A stretch of 64,000 bases of DNA from Campylobacter sp. MIT 21-1684 (GCF_026241315.1 NZ_JAPHNA010000002.1:62001-126000), one strand, 5' to 3'. Counted from the stretch's first letter, positions 39,019 through 48,556 are shown. Program-made: numbers and translations. Notes: a model not told the origin generated them from the letters alone.

Positions 39019-40554
39019 CTATTCCCATTCTATTGTTGCAGGTGGTTTGCTTGAAATATCATAAACAACGCGGTTAATTCCATTGACTTCATTAATAATA
39101 CGTCTGCTGATGTTTTCTAAAATACCATAAGGTATATGAGTGAAAGCCGCTGTCATTCCATCACTAGCATTGACAATCCTAATGCAAACAGCATTTTCAT
39201 AGCTGCGGTTATCTCCCATTACTCCAACACTTTTTACATTTAAAAGCACGCAAAAAGCCTGCCAAGTTTTTTCATACCATCCTGTACTTTTTAATTCCTC
39301 TTGTAAAATGCAATCAGCCTTTCTTAACACATCAAGACTTTGTTTTTTCACTTCACCCATAATACGTATAGCAAGTCCGGGTCCGGGAAAAGGGTGTCTA
39401 TAAACAAGCTCTTTGCTAAGCCCAAGTTCAAGTCCTAAAGCTCGAACTTCATCTTTAAAAATTTCTTTTAGAGGTTCGATAAGTTTTAAATTCATTTTTT
39501 CAGGCAAACCACCTACATTATGATGGCTTTTAATTGTCTTGCCTGCTCCAATAACAGAACTCTCAATAATATCCGTATACAGTGTACCTTGAGCAAGATA
39601 CCGTACGCCACTATGTTTTTTTGCTTCTTGTTCAAAAACTTCTATGAAGGTGCTTCCTATAATTTTACGTTTTTGTTCAGGATCTTTTACTCCCTGAAGG
39701 CGACTTAAAAAAAGCTCACTTGCATCGATACTAATAAGTTCTATGCCTAAAGAATGCTTGAGCATAAATTCAACCTGTTCTTTTTCATTCTCTCGTAAAA
39801 GCCCATTATCAACAAAAACAGCTACAAGTTGATTCTTAATCGCATTTGCTAAGAGTGCGGCAACTACACTGCTATCAACACCTCCACTTACAGCGCAAAG
39901 TACTTTGTTTTTGCCTACTTCTTTGCGAATTTTTTCTGCTTGAAATTTTGCAAAAGAGCCCATATTCCAAACACTTTCACAATTACAAATGTATTTAGCA
40001 AAATTTTTTAGGATATTTTTTCCAAATTCGCTGTGTTGCACTTCAGGATGAAATTGTAAGGCAAAAAATTTGCGTTTTTCATCGCCAAAAACACAATAAG
40101 GGCTATTTTCGCTTGTAGCTAAAATTTCAAAACCATCGGGTACATCTTCAACTTTATCAGAATGACTCATCCATACTACTTGCTTTTGAGGTAAATTTTT
40201 AAACAAGGCACTTTCTTTTGTAAGTTCAATACTTGCTTTGCCGTATTCTTTATAAGCTGCTGGAGCTACACTTGTTTTAAAATGGTATGCCATTAATTGC
40301 ATACCATAGCAAATTCCAAGCAAGGGTATGCCAAGTTCAAACACTCCAAAATCGCAAAAATATGCATCAGTTGCATACACGCTAGCAGGACCACCGCTTA
40401 AAATAATACCTTTTGGTTGTTTTGCTTTAATGTCAATTAAAGCTATATTAAAGGGTAAAATTTCAGCATACACACCTTGTTCTCTTAGTCTTCGTGCTAT
40501 AAGTTGGGTGTATTGACTTCCAAAATCTAAAATGACAATATCTGCTTTTTTCAT
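39019..40554 (-). CDS. guaA: GMP synthase (glutamine-hydrolysing)
   Basis: A 511-residue enzyme converting XMP to GMP. The class I glutamine amidotransferase domain has C82 (LGICYGMQL) and the His-Glu of [11 protein letters not shown]. The ATP pyrophosphatase domain has the P-loop SGGVDSS, and the dimerisation domain ends with [11 protein letters not shown]. Full length. Confidence 0.97.
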   Translation of the reverse strand: MKKADIVILDFGSQYTQLIARRLREQGVYAEILPFNIALIDIKAKQPKGIILSGGPASVYATDAYFCDFGVFELGIPLLGICYGMQLMAYHFKTSVAPAAYKEYGKASIELTKESALFKNLPQKQVVWMSHSDKVEDVPDGFEILATSENSPYCVFGDEKRKFFALQFHPEVQHSEFGKNILKNFAKYICNCESVWNMGSFAKFQAEKIRKEVGKNKVLCAVSGGVDSSVVAALLANAIKNQLVAVFVDNGLLRENEKEQVEFMLKHSLGIELISIDASELFLSRLQGVKDPEQKRKIIGSTFIEVFEQEAKKHSGVRYLAQGTLYTDIIESSVIGAGKTIKSHHNVGGLPEKMNLKLIEPLKEIFKDEVRALGLELGLSKELVYRHPFPGPGLAIRIMGEVKKQSLDVLRKADCILQEELKSTGWYEKTWQAFCVLLNVKSVGVMGDNRSYENAVCIRIVNASDGMTAAFTHIPYGILENISRRIINEVNGINRVVYDISSKPPATIEWE

Positions 40555-40848
40555 AAGTAATGAAACCTTTAATGTTTTATTAAATGAGGCATAATTTTAG
40601 CTTAATTTCATTAAGAATTGAATTAAGTTTCAATTGAGTTTGTAATTTCATATAGAAAGTGTTTTTTTAATTTTCTTCGATATTTTTGTATTTATATTTT
40701 GAGAATTTTTTCATTCTAAAGTAAAGAAAAAAATTTTTAATTGATTTTCTAATTTTTATCAACACATTATAGTTTGATTGAGAATTGAAGCAGATTTGAT
40801 GGGTATGAAACAAATCTTATCGCACTGGTGAAATTTTTTGAGTATATT
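40555..40848. other. 294-bp AT-rich gap between guaA and a small lipoprotein gene
   Basis: This must hold the guaA promoter on the minus strand. No ORF, tRNA or strong hairpin was seen. Several short ATTGA-containing direct repeats (for example near 40617-40640 and 40779-40790) are within what such AT-rich sequence gives by chance. Confidence 0.6.
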
Positions 40849-41049
40849 TTACCAACGTTGGAGCTGTTGAAACTCTTTTATGCTTTTTACAGAACCATTT
40901 TGTTCATAAACCGTATATCGAGGATCGTCCTTATAGCCGCAGGCTGATAAAAAGATTAAGAAAAAAAATGATACAATCAAGTTATGAAAAGAAATTTTAT
41001 AATAAAAAATTCTAATTCCATTCTGAATGAATTGATGGGCAAGTCTCAT
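40849..41049 (-). CDS. Small lipoprotein
   Basis: The frame encodes up to 66 residues. A hydrophobic run ends in the lipobox LSAC, followed by GYKDDPRY, similar in layout to the short LptM/YifL lipoproteins. The start is uncertain: the ATG at 41049 has an AAAGG site but gives a 23-residue extension before the signal sequence, whereas a TTG at 40980 gives a neat signal peptide without an obvious ribosome site. With the longer start it overlaps the divergent gene by 66 bases. Confidence 0.6.
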   Translation of the reverse strand: MRLAHQFIQNGIRIFYYKISFHNLIVSFFFLIFLSACGYKDDPRYTVYEQNGSVKSIKEFQQLQRW

Positions 41050-41445
41050 TATAAACCTTTGAAAAATATATTTTTTTGTAAAGATTTTATCCGTTTAATG
41101 CTTCCTGATAAAAGACGTCTCATTGCTAAAGCTTTTATTACAAATACAACTTTCAATATTATGACTTTTCATACAACCGGTTATCAAGAACTCAATCACG
41201 ATGATAGCAAATTTTCTATTAAACTTCTTCTAAAACAGTATGCACAAGCTTATCCTTTGAGTGAATTTTCGTGCATTAAAGAAGTAAAAATTTTTTCACA
41301 ACGTTATACAAGCTTAAAGCAAGAGGTTGCTAAAACTGAAAAAGTTTTTATTGAACTTAGTCTTGGAAAATTTAAAAATCCTTTTCGTAATGAAAATTTA
41401 GCAAAAAAATTTGAAGAATTGCGGATGCTTATAAAAAATGGCTAA
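40984..41445 (+). CDS. Conserved hypothetical protein, possibly DciA/DUF721-like
   Basis: A 153-residue basic, soluble protein directly upstream of uvrC, overlapping it by 8 bases. The order 'small helical N-terminus, then hydrophobic strands (LIAKAFITNTTFNIMTF), then a helix and IKEVKIF' recalls DUF721/DciA helicase-loader proteins, but this is a weak resemblance. A TACAAT box lies about 8 bases before the ATG, so the mRNA may be nearly leaderless. Confidence 0.6.
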   Translation: MKRNFIIKNSNSILNELMGKSHYKPLKNIFFCKDFIRLMLPDKRRLIAKAFITNTTFNIMTFHTTGYQELNHDDSKFSIKLLLKQYAQAYPLSEFSCIKEVKIFSQRYTSLKQEVAKTEKVFIELSLGKFKNPFRNENLAKKFEELRMLIKNG

Positions 41446-43258
41446 GATTCTTTTGCCATATTCTTTAGAAAATGAACTCAAAAATCTGCCAGAAAGCCCA
41501 GGAATTTACCAATACTTTTCAAATAGTGGCAGACTTTTATATGTAGGCAAGGCAAAGAATCTTAAAAATCGCATACGTTCATATTTTACTTTCAGCCCGT
41601 ACTTGCAAGCTAATTCTAAAACTTCTTTGCGTATTCAAAAAATGATACAAGAAACAACGCATATAGAGATAATCAGTACAGAGAGTGAAGCTGATGCATT
41701 GATTTTAGAAAATTCTTTTATTAAACAACTTCGACCAAAATATAATATCTTGCTTAGAGATGATAAAACTTATCCCTATATTTATGTGGATTATTCACAA
41801 GATTATCCTCGTTTTGAAAGTACAAGAAAGCTTATTAAAAAAAAGAAAATTAAGTACTTTGGACCCTTTTTTAAAGGAGTAAAAGAACTCTTAAATGCTC
41901 TCTATCTTTACTATCCTTTAAAGCAAAAAAATTCTTGCAAAAACCCTTGTATTTTTTATCAAATTTCTCGTTGTAAAGCGCCTTGTGCTGGATATATTGG
42001 TAAAGAAGAGTATGCTAAAATTGTATCTGAAGCTACAAATGCTCTACTCAATCCTAGCATTTTAATTAGAAATTTAGAACAGCAAATGTTTCAGCTTTCG
42101 GAAAATGAAAACTATGAAGAAGCAGCCAAATTGCGAAACCAAATTTCTATTATTAAAGCTTTGCAGGTTAAGATCCATATTGATATTGCAAAATTGGAAG
42201 ATTTTGAAATTTTTGCTCTCGCGTCTGAAAACAATTTTTTAAGCACTTTACGTTTTATTATACAAAATGGCAAAATTATTAGTGTTGTCAATAAAATAAT
42301 TCAAGTAAAAATAGAATATGAAAAAAACGAAATTTATAAACAACTTATTTTGGAACATTCTTGCAGTGATATACCTTTAATTGCAGATACTATTTATGTA
42401 TATGAGGATTTTGAAGACAGAAAATTACTTGAAAATATATTATGCAAACAAAACAGAAAAAAAATTCATATAAAAGTCCCAAAAAAAGGTGAAAAAAGAA
42501 GAATTTGTGATTTGGCATACCAAAACGCTTTTTTATATCTTAAACAGCAGAGTACAAATCATATTTTCGCTTTACAAAAAGAATTACAAAAGTATTTTGA
42601 GCTTGAAAATTTGCCTTGTTGTGTAGAAATTTTTGATAATTCTCATTTGCAAGGTGAAGCTAATGTAGGGGCTATGGTTTGTTTTGAAGGGAATGCTTTT
42701 TCAAAGTCAAGATATAGAAAATTTCATCTTTGCTTTCAGAATGACTATGAACAAATGCGTGAAGTACTAACACGTAGAGTTTTAGATTTTAATACAATAC
42801 CACCACCTGATTTATGGCTTATTGATGGGGGTAAGGCTTTGCTTGATTTGGCACGGTCTATTCTTCAAAATAGAGGAGCTAATGTTGATGTTTTAGCTAT
42901 TTCAAAAGAAAAAATTGATTCAAAAGCATACCGTGCAAAAGGTAAAGCCAAAGATTTGATTTATTCTTCTAAAGGCAAGTTTGTCCTCGATACTGATGAT
43001 AAAAAATTACAATTTTTGCAAAGATTACGCGATGAAGCCCATCGCTTCGCTCTTAGTTTTCATCAAGAGACGAAAAGAAAACAGGATTTGCAAGCTTCAA
43101 GGCTTTTTCAGCAAGGTTTTTCACAAGCAAAAGTGCGCAAACTTCTGTCATACTTCGGTACTTTTGAGGCTATTTATCAGGCAGATTTTGATGAACTTCA
43201 ACAAATAATTGGCACACAAACAGCAAAGAAATTGCAAAAACTTTCATTTAAGGAGTAA
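41438..43258 (+). CDS. uvrC: Excinuclease ABC subunit C
   Basis: A 606-residue UvrC making both incisions in nucleotide-excision repair. The GIY-YIG domain (about 15-100) reads PESPGIYQYF...LLYVGKAKNLKNRIRSYF. A Cys-containing cluster region (CKNPCIFYQISRCKAPC), the UVR motif (NYEEAAKLRNQI), the RNase H-like endonuclease (EIFDNSHLQG, LIDGGKALL) and C-terminal helix-hairpin-helix repeats follow. Confidence 0.96.
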   Translation: MAKILLPYSLENELKNLPESPGIYQYFSNSGRLLYVGKAKNLKNRIRSYFTFSPYLQANSKTSLRIQKMIQETTHIEIISTESEADALILENSFIKQLRPKYNILLRDDKTYPYIYVDYSQDYPRFESTRKLIKKKKIKYFGPFFKGVKELLNALYLYYPLKQKNSCKNPCIFYQISRCKAPCAGYIGKEEYAKIVSEATNALLNPSILIRNLEQQMFQLSENENYEEAAKLRNQISIIKALQVKIHIDIAKLEDFEIFALASENNFLSTLRFIIQNGKIISVVNKIIQVKIEYEKNEIYKQLILEHSCSDIPLIADTIYVYEDFEDRKLLENILCKQNRKKIHIKVPKKGEKRRICDLAYQNAFLYLKQQSTNHIFALQKELQKYFELENLPCCVEIFDNSHLQGEANVGAMVCFEGNAFSKSRYRKFHLCFQNDYEQMREVLTRRVLDFNTIPPPDLWLIDGGKALLDLARSILQNRGANVDVLAISKEKIDSKAYRAKGKAKDLIYSSKGKFVLDTDDKKLQFLQRLRDEAHRFALSFHQETKRKQDLQASRLFQQGFSQAKVRKLLSYFGTFEAIYQADFDELQQIIGTQTAKKLQKLSFKE

Positions 43259-43307
43259 GTTCTTACATTTTACTTTTTTTTAAGAAATATTTGCTAAATT
43301 TTTGCTT

Positions 43308-43315
43308 TATAAAAT
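43308..43315 (+). promoter_or_regulatory. Probable -10 box of the sulfur-type operon
   Basis: TATAAAAT (43308-43315) lies 25 bases before the leader-peptide ATG and implies a transcript start near 43321, giving a 5' leader of about 275 bases before the first monooxygenase. No -35 is visible. Confidence 0.45.
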
Positions 43316-43340
43316 AAATCATAAAAAGGAGGCTTTGTTA

Positions 43341-43421
43341 ATGTCAGCTTTAAGCTTTAATTTTAAGTTTTCATTTTTTATGACTCATACTTCTTATATG
43401 TGCCTTTGCGCACAAAAATAA
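43341..43421 (+). CDS. 26-residue Cys-containing leader peptide
   Basis: A 27-codon ORF with an unusually strong AAGGAGG ribosome site at 43327-43333. The peptide is Phe/Ser-rich and ends SYMCLCAQK, with two Cys codons three codons apart just before the stop. It sits in the transcribed leader of an operon whose genes look like organosulfur uptake and cleavage. The Cys codons lie in a small hairpin (43399-43414). By analogy with amino-acid leader peptides and the polycysteine attenuators of mycobacteria, ribosome stalling at Cys codons could signal low cysteine. The ORF is seen; the regulation is inferred. Confidence 0.65.
   Translation: MSALSFNFKFSFFMTHTSYMCLCAQK
43399..43414 (+). promoter_or_regulatory. 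Hairpin formed by the Cys codons of the leader peptide
   Basis: TGTGCCTTTGCGCACA folds as a 5-bp perfect stem (TGTGC/GCACA) with a 6-base loop. It includes both TGC codons and ends 4 bases before the TAA. A ribosome on the Cys codons would melt it. Downstream to 43597 the leader is T-rich with a weaker AATTC/GAATT pairing before a T-rich run. Confidence 0.5.
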
Positions 43422-43512
43422 TCTTATTCTATATTTTTATTCTAATTTCTTATTAATTCGTAGTTTTATCGCGAGAGAATTTTATTTTTAGTTATATTTA
43501 AAGGAAAAAATA

Positions 43513-43623
43513 ATGATAAATATAAAAATTATAGTAGCTAATAATCCATTTTTTTATGGAGTTATACAGAGCTATTTGAGTAGAAAAAGGATACAAAATG
43601 AGCAGAAGACAAATCCATTTTAA
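43513..43623 (+). CDS. 36-residue ORF overlapping the start of the first monooxygenase
   Basis: A 37-codon ORF with AAAGGA at 43500-43505, ending 26 bases inside the next gene in another frame. It encodes a mixed hydrophobic/basic peptide. It might couple translation of the monooxygenase to the leader, or be chance. No family recognised. Confidence 0.3.
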   Translation: MINIKIIVANNPFFYGVIQSYLSRKRIQNEQKTNPF

Positions 43624-45022
43624 TGCCTTTGAAATGAATTGTATTTCTCATCTTAGTCCGGGATTGTGGCGCTATCCCAAAGACCAAGCACTACGATATA
43701 AAGATATTGAGTATTGGCAAAATATTGCAAAAATCGCAGAAAAAGGGTTATTTGATGCCATTTTTATCGCTGATGTCATCGGCATATATGATATTTATGG
43801 CGGTAATGACTTAGGTGCGCTCAAAACCGCTTTGCAAGTGCCTGTGAATGACCCTACACAACTTGCTGTAATTGGCGCAGCAGTTACGCAACATTTAGGT
43901 TTTGGTGTAACTGCAGGTGTGCCTTTTGAGCACCCTTTTCCTTTTGCACGCCGCCTTAGCACACTTGATCATCTTACCAAAGGACGCGTAGGTTGGAATA
44001 TCGTTACAGGCTATCTCCCAAGTGCAAACAAAAATATAGGTTCAAGCGAACTTCCACACGATGAAAGGTATGATGTAGCTGATGAGTATATGGAAGTCAT
44101 TTATAAGCTTTTAGAGGGGAGTTGGGAAGATGATGCGGTGATATTAGATGAGCAAAGCGGTGATTTTGCTAATCCTGACAAGATACACCACATAGGACAT
44201 CACGGCAAATATTTTGATGTACCCGGCATTCATATGTGTGAGCCAAGCATTCAACGCACCCCTGTGCTCTTTCAAGCAGGAAATTCTATTCGTGGGAGGA
44301 AATTTGCAGCCACGCACGCAGAGGCTATTTTCATTGCACCTCCTACAAAAGAATATGCTAAAACTGCTGTGAAGCAAGTGCGTGATGCGCTTATCAAAGC
44401 TGGACGCGACCCATATAGTGCAAAAATTTATCTTCTTGCTACTATTATCACCGATTCAAATGAGAATCTTGCTCAAGCCAAATATAAAGATTTACTTTCT
44501 TATGCAAGCGTTGAAGGCTCACTTGTTATCAATTCAGGCTGGCTTGGAGTAGATTTAGCCAAATATAAGCTTGATGACCCACTAAGCAATATTCAGTCAA
44601 ATGCCATAGTAGCACAAGTAGAGGCTTTGAGTAATTCTACCACAGATGATGGGAGAATTTGGACTTTGAGAGATTTAATCAAACTTACAGGTATAGGCTG
44701 TCAAGGACCAAAATTTGTTGGGAGTCCGCAAAAAGTAGCAGACATTTTAGAAGAATTTATTCAATACTCTGACGCTGATGGATTCAATCTCGCATATGCT
44801 ACAACGCCAGGTACTTTTGAGGATGTAGTAGAGTTTATCGTCCCTGAACTCCAAAAACGAGGAGTGTATAAAGAATCTTACACTCAAGGAAGTTTGCGGC
44901 ATAAACTTTTTGGTAGAGGTGATAGACTTGGCAATGATCATCTTGCTTCGCAATACAGGGTAGGCGGTGCAAAATGCACTATAAATGATTATGTTAATAC
45001 GAGCAGAAAAAAGGAGAACTAA
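43598..45022 (+). CDS. FMN-dependent monooxygenase of the NtaA/SnaA/DszA family
   Basis: A 474-residue luciferase-like TIM-barrel enzyme. Family blocks include FNAFEMNCISHLSPGLWRYP, STLDHLTKGRVGWNIVTGY, DERYDVADEYMEV and PVLFQAGNSIRGRKFAATHAEAIF (read in parts). These enzymes take FMNH2 from a separate reductase, none of which is in this window, and oxygenate sulfur or amine substrates such as dibenzothiophene sulfone, nitrilotriacetate or S-alkylated cysteine derivatives (YtnJ of B. subtilis). G+C content is visibly higher than in uvrC, suggesting transfer. Confidence 0.82.
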   Translation: MSRRQIHFNAFEMNCISHLSPGLWRYPKDQALRYKDIEYWQNIAKIAEKGLFDAIFIADVIGIYDIYGGNDLGALKTALQVPVNDPTQLAVIGAAVTQHLGFGVTAGVPFEHPFPFARRLSTLDHLTKGRVGWNIVTGYLPSANKNIGSSELPHDERYDVADEYMEVIYKLLEGSWEDDAVILDEQSGDFANPDKIHHIGHHGKYFDVPGIHMCEPSIQRTPVLFQAGNSIRGRKFAATHAEAIFIAPPTKEYAKTAVKQVRDALIKAGRDPYSAKIYLLATIITDSNENLAQAKYKDLLSYASVEGSLVINSGWLGVDLAKYKLDDPLSNIQSNAIVAQVEALSNSTTDDGRIWTLRDLIKLTGIGCQGPKFVGSPQKVADILEEFIQYSDADGFNLAYATTPGTFEDVVEFIVPELQKRGVYKESYTQGSLRHKLFGRGDRLGNDHLASQYRVGGAKCTINDYVNTSRKKEN

Positions 45023-45025
45023 GTA

Positions 45026-46009
45026 ATGTTGTATAATCAATTACAAAATGGTATTTTTATTATCCACGAGAATCCAGAGTGGATTCCACCTTTTAGAGAG
45101 GCTTTTGAACGCGCTCAAGTGCCATTTCAAGAGATTATTCTCACAGAAGGCGCTTTTTTCCTTGACAAAGAGCCTCCTCAAGGTGTGTTTTGGTCGCGGC
45201 TTAGTGCATCTTGCCATACGCGTAATAATGCTTTTTCTAAAGAATATGGTAGAGCAATTTTACAATGGTTAGAGGCTTACAAAAGACGAGTGATAAATGG
45301 TTCAAATGTACTTGAATTTGAAATAAGTAAAATCAAACAGTATCTTGCGCTCAATACCGCAGGATTCTTAACGCCAAAAACCTATGCGTGTTTTGGTAAA
45401 ACGCATTTGCTTGAAGTAGCAAAAACATTTCAAACTCCTTTTATTGTTAAACACAATCAAGGCGGCAAGGGTTTAGGGGTAAGGTTTTTTGATGAATATG
45501 AAAATTTTAAAAAATATATTGGTAGTGATGAATTTGAAATGCCTATTGACGGTATTACCTTACTCCAAGAATATATTAAAGCAAAAGAAACTTTTATTAC
45601 AAGACTTGAATTTATAGGAGGGAAGTTTTTTTACGCTGTACGTGTCGATACAAGTGATGGTTCTTTTGAATTGTGCCCTGCTGAATCGTGTGAGATTGAG
45701 ACAAGAAAAAAGACACCAAAACTTGCAGGAGGTGCTTGTGATATAACGAGTCAATTTACTCTAAGAGAGGATATACACTCTCAAATGCCTTTTGTGCAGC
45801 AACTTGAAAATTTTTTATATAAGTGTAATATCGAAGTTGCAGGTGTTGAGGTCATTGAAACACAAGAAAATGAGCTTGTAGTGTATGATATTAATACTAA
45901 TACAAATTACAATAAAGCTGTGGAGATGAGTTTAAGAGTAAAACAAGGTGGAGCTGCTGATCGAATCGTGCAATTTTTATGCGATGAATTAAAAAAAGTG
46001 AAAGGATAA
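45026..46009 (+). CDS. ATP-grasp ligase-like protein
   Basis: A 327-residue protein of RimK/glutathione-synthetase style. An N-terminal domain (FIIHENPEWIPPFREAFERA; GVFWSRLSASCHTR) is followed by an ATP-grasp core with VKHNQGGKGLGVRFF as glycine-rich loop, LLQEYIKAKETFITRLEFI, and metal ligands in AGVEVIETQENELVVYDINTN. It should join a carboxylate to an amine or thiol with ATP. It lies between two monooxygenase genes: 3 bases after the first and overlapping the second by one base. Substrate unknown. Confidence 0.72.
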   Translation: MLYNQLQNGIFIIHENPEWIPPFREAFERAQVPFQEIILTEGAFFLDKEPPQGVFWSRLSASCHTRNNAFSKEYGRAILQWLEAYKRRVINGSNVLEFEISKIKQYLALNTAGFLTPKTYACFGKTHLLEVAKTFQTPFIVKHNQGGKGLGVRFFDEYENFKKYIGSDEFEMPIDGITLLQEYIKAKETFITRLEFIGGKFFYAVRVDTSDGSFELCPAESCEIETRKKTPKLAGGACDITSQFTLREDIHSQMPFVQQLENFLYKCNIEVAGVEVIETQENELVVYDINTNTNYNKAVEMSLRVKQGGAADRIVQFLCDELKKVKG

Positions 46010-47031
46010 TGATGAAATTTGGATATTGGACTCCTGTTTTTGGAAGTTGGCTTAGAAATGTTGATGATGATAGTACTAAGTGTTCTTGGGAGTATATTAA
46101 AGATTTGACTTTAAAAGCAGAACGTTTAGGATATGTGCTGACTTTAGTGCCCGAGCTTTATTTAAATGACATTAAAGGTGAAAAGGCTTCAGCGCTTGAT
46201 GCGTGGGCTATTTCTAATGCCTTAGCAGCGATTACAAGTAAAATAGAAATTCTTGCAGCATTGCGTCCTCAGTACCATCAAGTTGCTTTGACTGCAAAAC
46301 AAATTGCTACTATTTCTGAAATTTGTGGAGGACGATTTAGTATTAATATGGTTTCAGCTTGGTGGGCTGAAGAAGCAAGGCAGTATGGTATAAACTTTGA
46401 TGGACACGATGACAGGTATGGACTGACTAAAGAATATACTGATGTTTTAAGGGGGTTTTGGTCAAAGAGTCCTTTTCACCATCAAGGAAGATATTTTCAT
46501 TTTGAGAATTCTTACAATGAGCCAAAACCTTCAACAATGCCTTTAGTCTATGCTGGTGGTGAGAGTGAGAAAGGCAGGAGTGCTATTGCAGAATTTGCAG
46601 ATAAATATTTAATGCACGGAGGTACAGTAGAAGAAGTCAGAGGGAAAATTGCTGATATGAAAGCAAGAAAACAAAAGGCTGGATTAGTACCTTTTAAAGG
46701 TTTTGGAATGGCTACCTATATTATCATTAGAGACACGGAGGAGGAAGCCCTAAAAGAGCTAGAGAGAATCACAACAATTAAAAATTATGCAGATTATGAA
46801 AATTCCTATCAAAATTTTACAGGCAATTCTGAACTTGATGTAGAGATTTCTAAACAAGAATACAGTGTTTCAAATAGAGGTTTGCGCCCAAATTTAGTCG
46901 GCACTCCTAAGCAAGTTGCACAAAGAATCAAAGCCTATGAGGAAGCTGGGCTTGATTTGTTGATTATCCAATGTGCCAATATGAAAGAGGAATTAGAAAG
47001 AATTGCAAATGAACTTATGCCTTTGTTTTGA
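46009..47031 (+). CDS. FMN-dependent alkanesulfonate/dimethylsulfone-type monooxygenase
   Basis: A 340-residue luciferase-like enzyme of the SsuD/SfnG group. Blocks are FGYWTPVFGSWLR, EILAALRPQYHQVALTAKQ, GGRFSINMVSAWWAEEARQYG, DRYGLTKEYTDVLRGFW and PLVYAGGESEKGR. SfnG releases methanesulfinate from dimethylsulfone, SsuD releases sulfite from alkanesulfonates; both need FMNH2. The start overlaps the ATP-grasp stop. Two in-frame ATGs (46009 and 46012) are possible. Confidence 0.83.
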   Translation: MMKFGYWTPVFGSWLRNVDDDSTKCSWEYIKDLTLKAERLGYVLTLVPELYLNDIKGEKASALDAWAISNALAAITSKIEILAALRPQYHQVALTAKQIATISEICGGRFSINMVSAWWAEEARQYGINFDGHDDRYGLTKEYTDVLRGFWSKSPFHHQGRYFHFENSYNEPKPSTMPLVYAGGESEKGRSAIAEFADKYLMHGGTVEEVRGKIADMKARKQKAGLVPFKGFGMATYIIIRDTEEEALKELERITTIKNYADYENSYQNFTGNSELDVEISKQEYSVSNRGLRPNLVGTPKQVAQRIKAYEEAGLDLLIIQCANMKEELERIANELMPLF

Positions 47032-47117
47032 ATATTTTAACAGCTTTGATATATAAGTAATTTCAAATTAAGAAATTCTCTTTACAATATTTTGACGATT
47101 ATATTAAAGGAATAACA

Positions 47118-47861
47118 ATGAAAATTATATTTGGTTTATTTTTATCTTTACTTGTGCTTTTTGGACAAGAACTTAGGGTTGGTAGTGAAAATGCTTACAA
47201 ACCTTTTGCTTATATTGATGAGCAAGGGAATGCAACAGGTTTTGATAATGAAGTAATGAAAATTATCGCTTCATATATACAAGATGCTCGTGTACAATTT
47301 GTACCCGTTGCTTGGAATGCTATTTTTAGCGGTTTAGATTCTGCAAAATTTGATATTATCGCAAATCAAATTACAAAGACAAAAGAAAGAGAAGAAAAAT
47401 ATCTTTTTTCTACAAAGCCTTATTTTTACGATATAAGCACTATCATTACTCTTGATGAGAGAAAAATAAAAGATATTAATGAACTTCAAAATGCTAAGAT
47501 AGGTGTAACTGTCGGCTCAAATCACGCAAAAAATTTAGAAGAATATCTCAAAAACCATCCTCAGTTTCAAGCCCAAATCGTATATTATAAAACAAGCCCG
47601 ACCTTAGTTGCTGATCTTAAAAATAAAAGAATTGCAGCTATTGTTAATAATCCAATCGCTGCTCAAGATTATGCAAAGGCTCAAAATATCGGTATTAATG
47701 TTAGTGAGCTGTATTTTGAAAAAGTACCTGTCTATCTTCTTTTACGAAAAGACAGTGTTGATTTGCTTAAAATCATTGATGAGGCTTTGGGCAAAGCTCT
47801 CGATGAAGGAAAAATAAGCGAACTTTCTTTGCAATATTTTGGTATTGATTTAAGCAAATAA
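47118..47861 (+). CDS. Amino-acid (cystine-type) ABC transporter binding protein
   Basis: A 247-residue periplasmic binding protein (SBP_bac_3). A signal peptide of about 17 residues has no lipobox Cys. Core motifs include RVGSENAYKPFAYIDEQG, GFDNEVMKIIA, FDIIANQITKTKEREEKYLFS and a typical hinge region. The nearest known groups are cystine and polar amino-acid binders (TcyA/FliY). The context with two S-monooxygenases suggests cystine or an S-modified cysteine as ligand. An AAAGGA site precedes the ATG. Confidence 0.8.
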   Translation: MKIIFGLFLSLLVLFGQELRVGSENAYKPFAYIDEQGNATGFDNEVMKIIASYIQDARVQFVPVAWNAIFSGLDSAKFDIIANQITKTKEREEKYLFSTKPYFYDISTIITLDERKIKDINELQNAKIGVTVGSNHAKNLEEYLKNHPQFQAQIVYYKTSPTLVADLKNKRIAAIVNNPIAAQDYAKAQNIGINVSELYFEKVPVYLLLRKDSVDLLKIIDEALGKALDEGKISELSLQYFGIDLSK

Positions 47862-47863
47862 TA

Positions 47864-48556
47864 ATGTTTGATTTTGAGTATTTTTTTTCCGTAGGGATAA
47901 AATTACTTCCGGGTATTCCTATGACTTTTTTTCTTGCAATTTCTTCTTGCTTGATAGGAGGAGTTTTTGCTCTTATCTTTGCTTTGATAAGATTGTATAA
48001 GATTCCTCTAATAAATGCTTTTGTTGTGATTTATATTTCTTTTTTTAGAGGCACTCCTTTACTTGTACAGCTTTTTATGTTTTTTTATGGCATTCCTTTA
48101 TTTTTACAATCTTTTGATTTGCAATTCGATTTTGTTTTAATCGATGCGATATATTATGCTTTAGTAATTTTTTCTTGTTATGCTTGTGCTTATTTGAGTG
48201 AAATTTTTAGAGCAGCTTTTCTTTCTGTTGATAAAGGGCAGATTGAAGCAGCGTATTCTTTAGGAATGACAAGCAGTCAAGTTTTAATACGCATTATTCT
48301 TCCGCAGTCTTTTATGATTACTTTGCCTAATTTGCTTAATTTTTTTATTCTACAAGTTAAAAATACAGCCCTTGCGTCTATTATTACCGTAACTGAGCTT
48401 ATGGGGCTTGCTGATATAGAATCAGGGAGAAGTTCAAAATTTTTAGAAGTGTATCTAATGGCTGCTTTGATGTATTGGTTTTTATGTATTTTTTTAGAAA
48501 CAATCTTTTTTAAAACAGAAAAATATTTTGCAAAATTCAGACGAAAAGTCGTTTAG
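47864..48556 (+). CDS. Amino-acid (cystine-type) ABC transporter permease
   Basis: A 230-residue HisM/TcyB-type permease with about five membrane helices. The EAA loop EAAYSLGMTSSQVLIRIILPQ contacts the ATPase, and FFRGTPLLVQLF is the usual early motif. It starts 3 bases after the binding-protein stop. Confidence 0.86.
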   Translation: MFDFEYFFSVGIKLLPGIPMTFFLAISSCLIGGVFALIFALIRLYKIPLINAFVVIYISFFRGTPLLVQLFMFFYGIPLFLQSFDLQFDFVLIDAIYYALVIFSCYACAYLSEIFRAAFLSVDKGQIEAAYSLGMTSSQVLIRIILPQSFMITLPNLLNFFILQVKNTALASIITVTELMGLADIESGRSSKFLEVYLMAALMYWFLCIFLETIFFKTEKYFAKFRRKVV

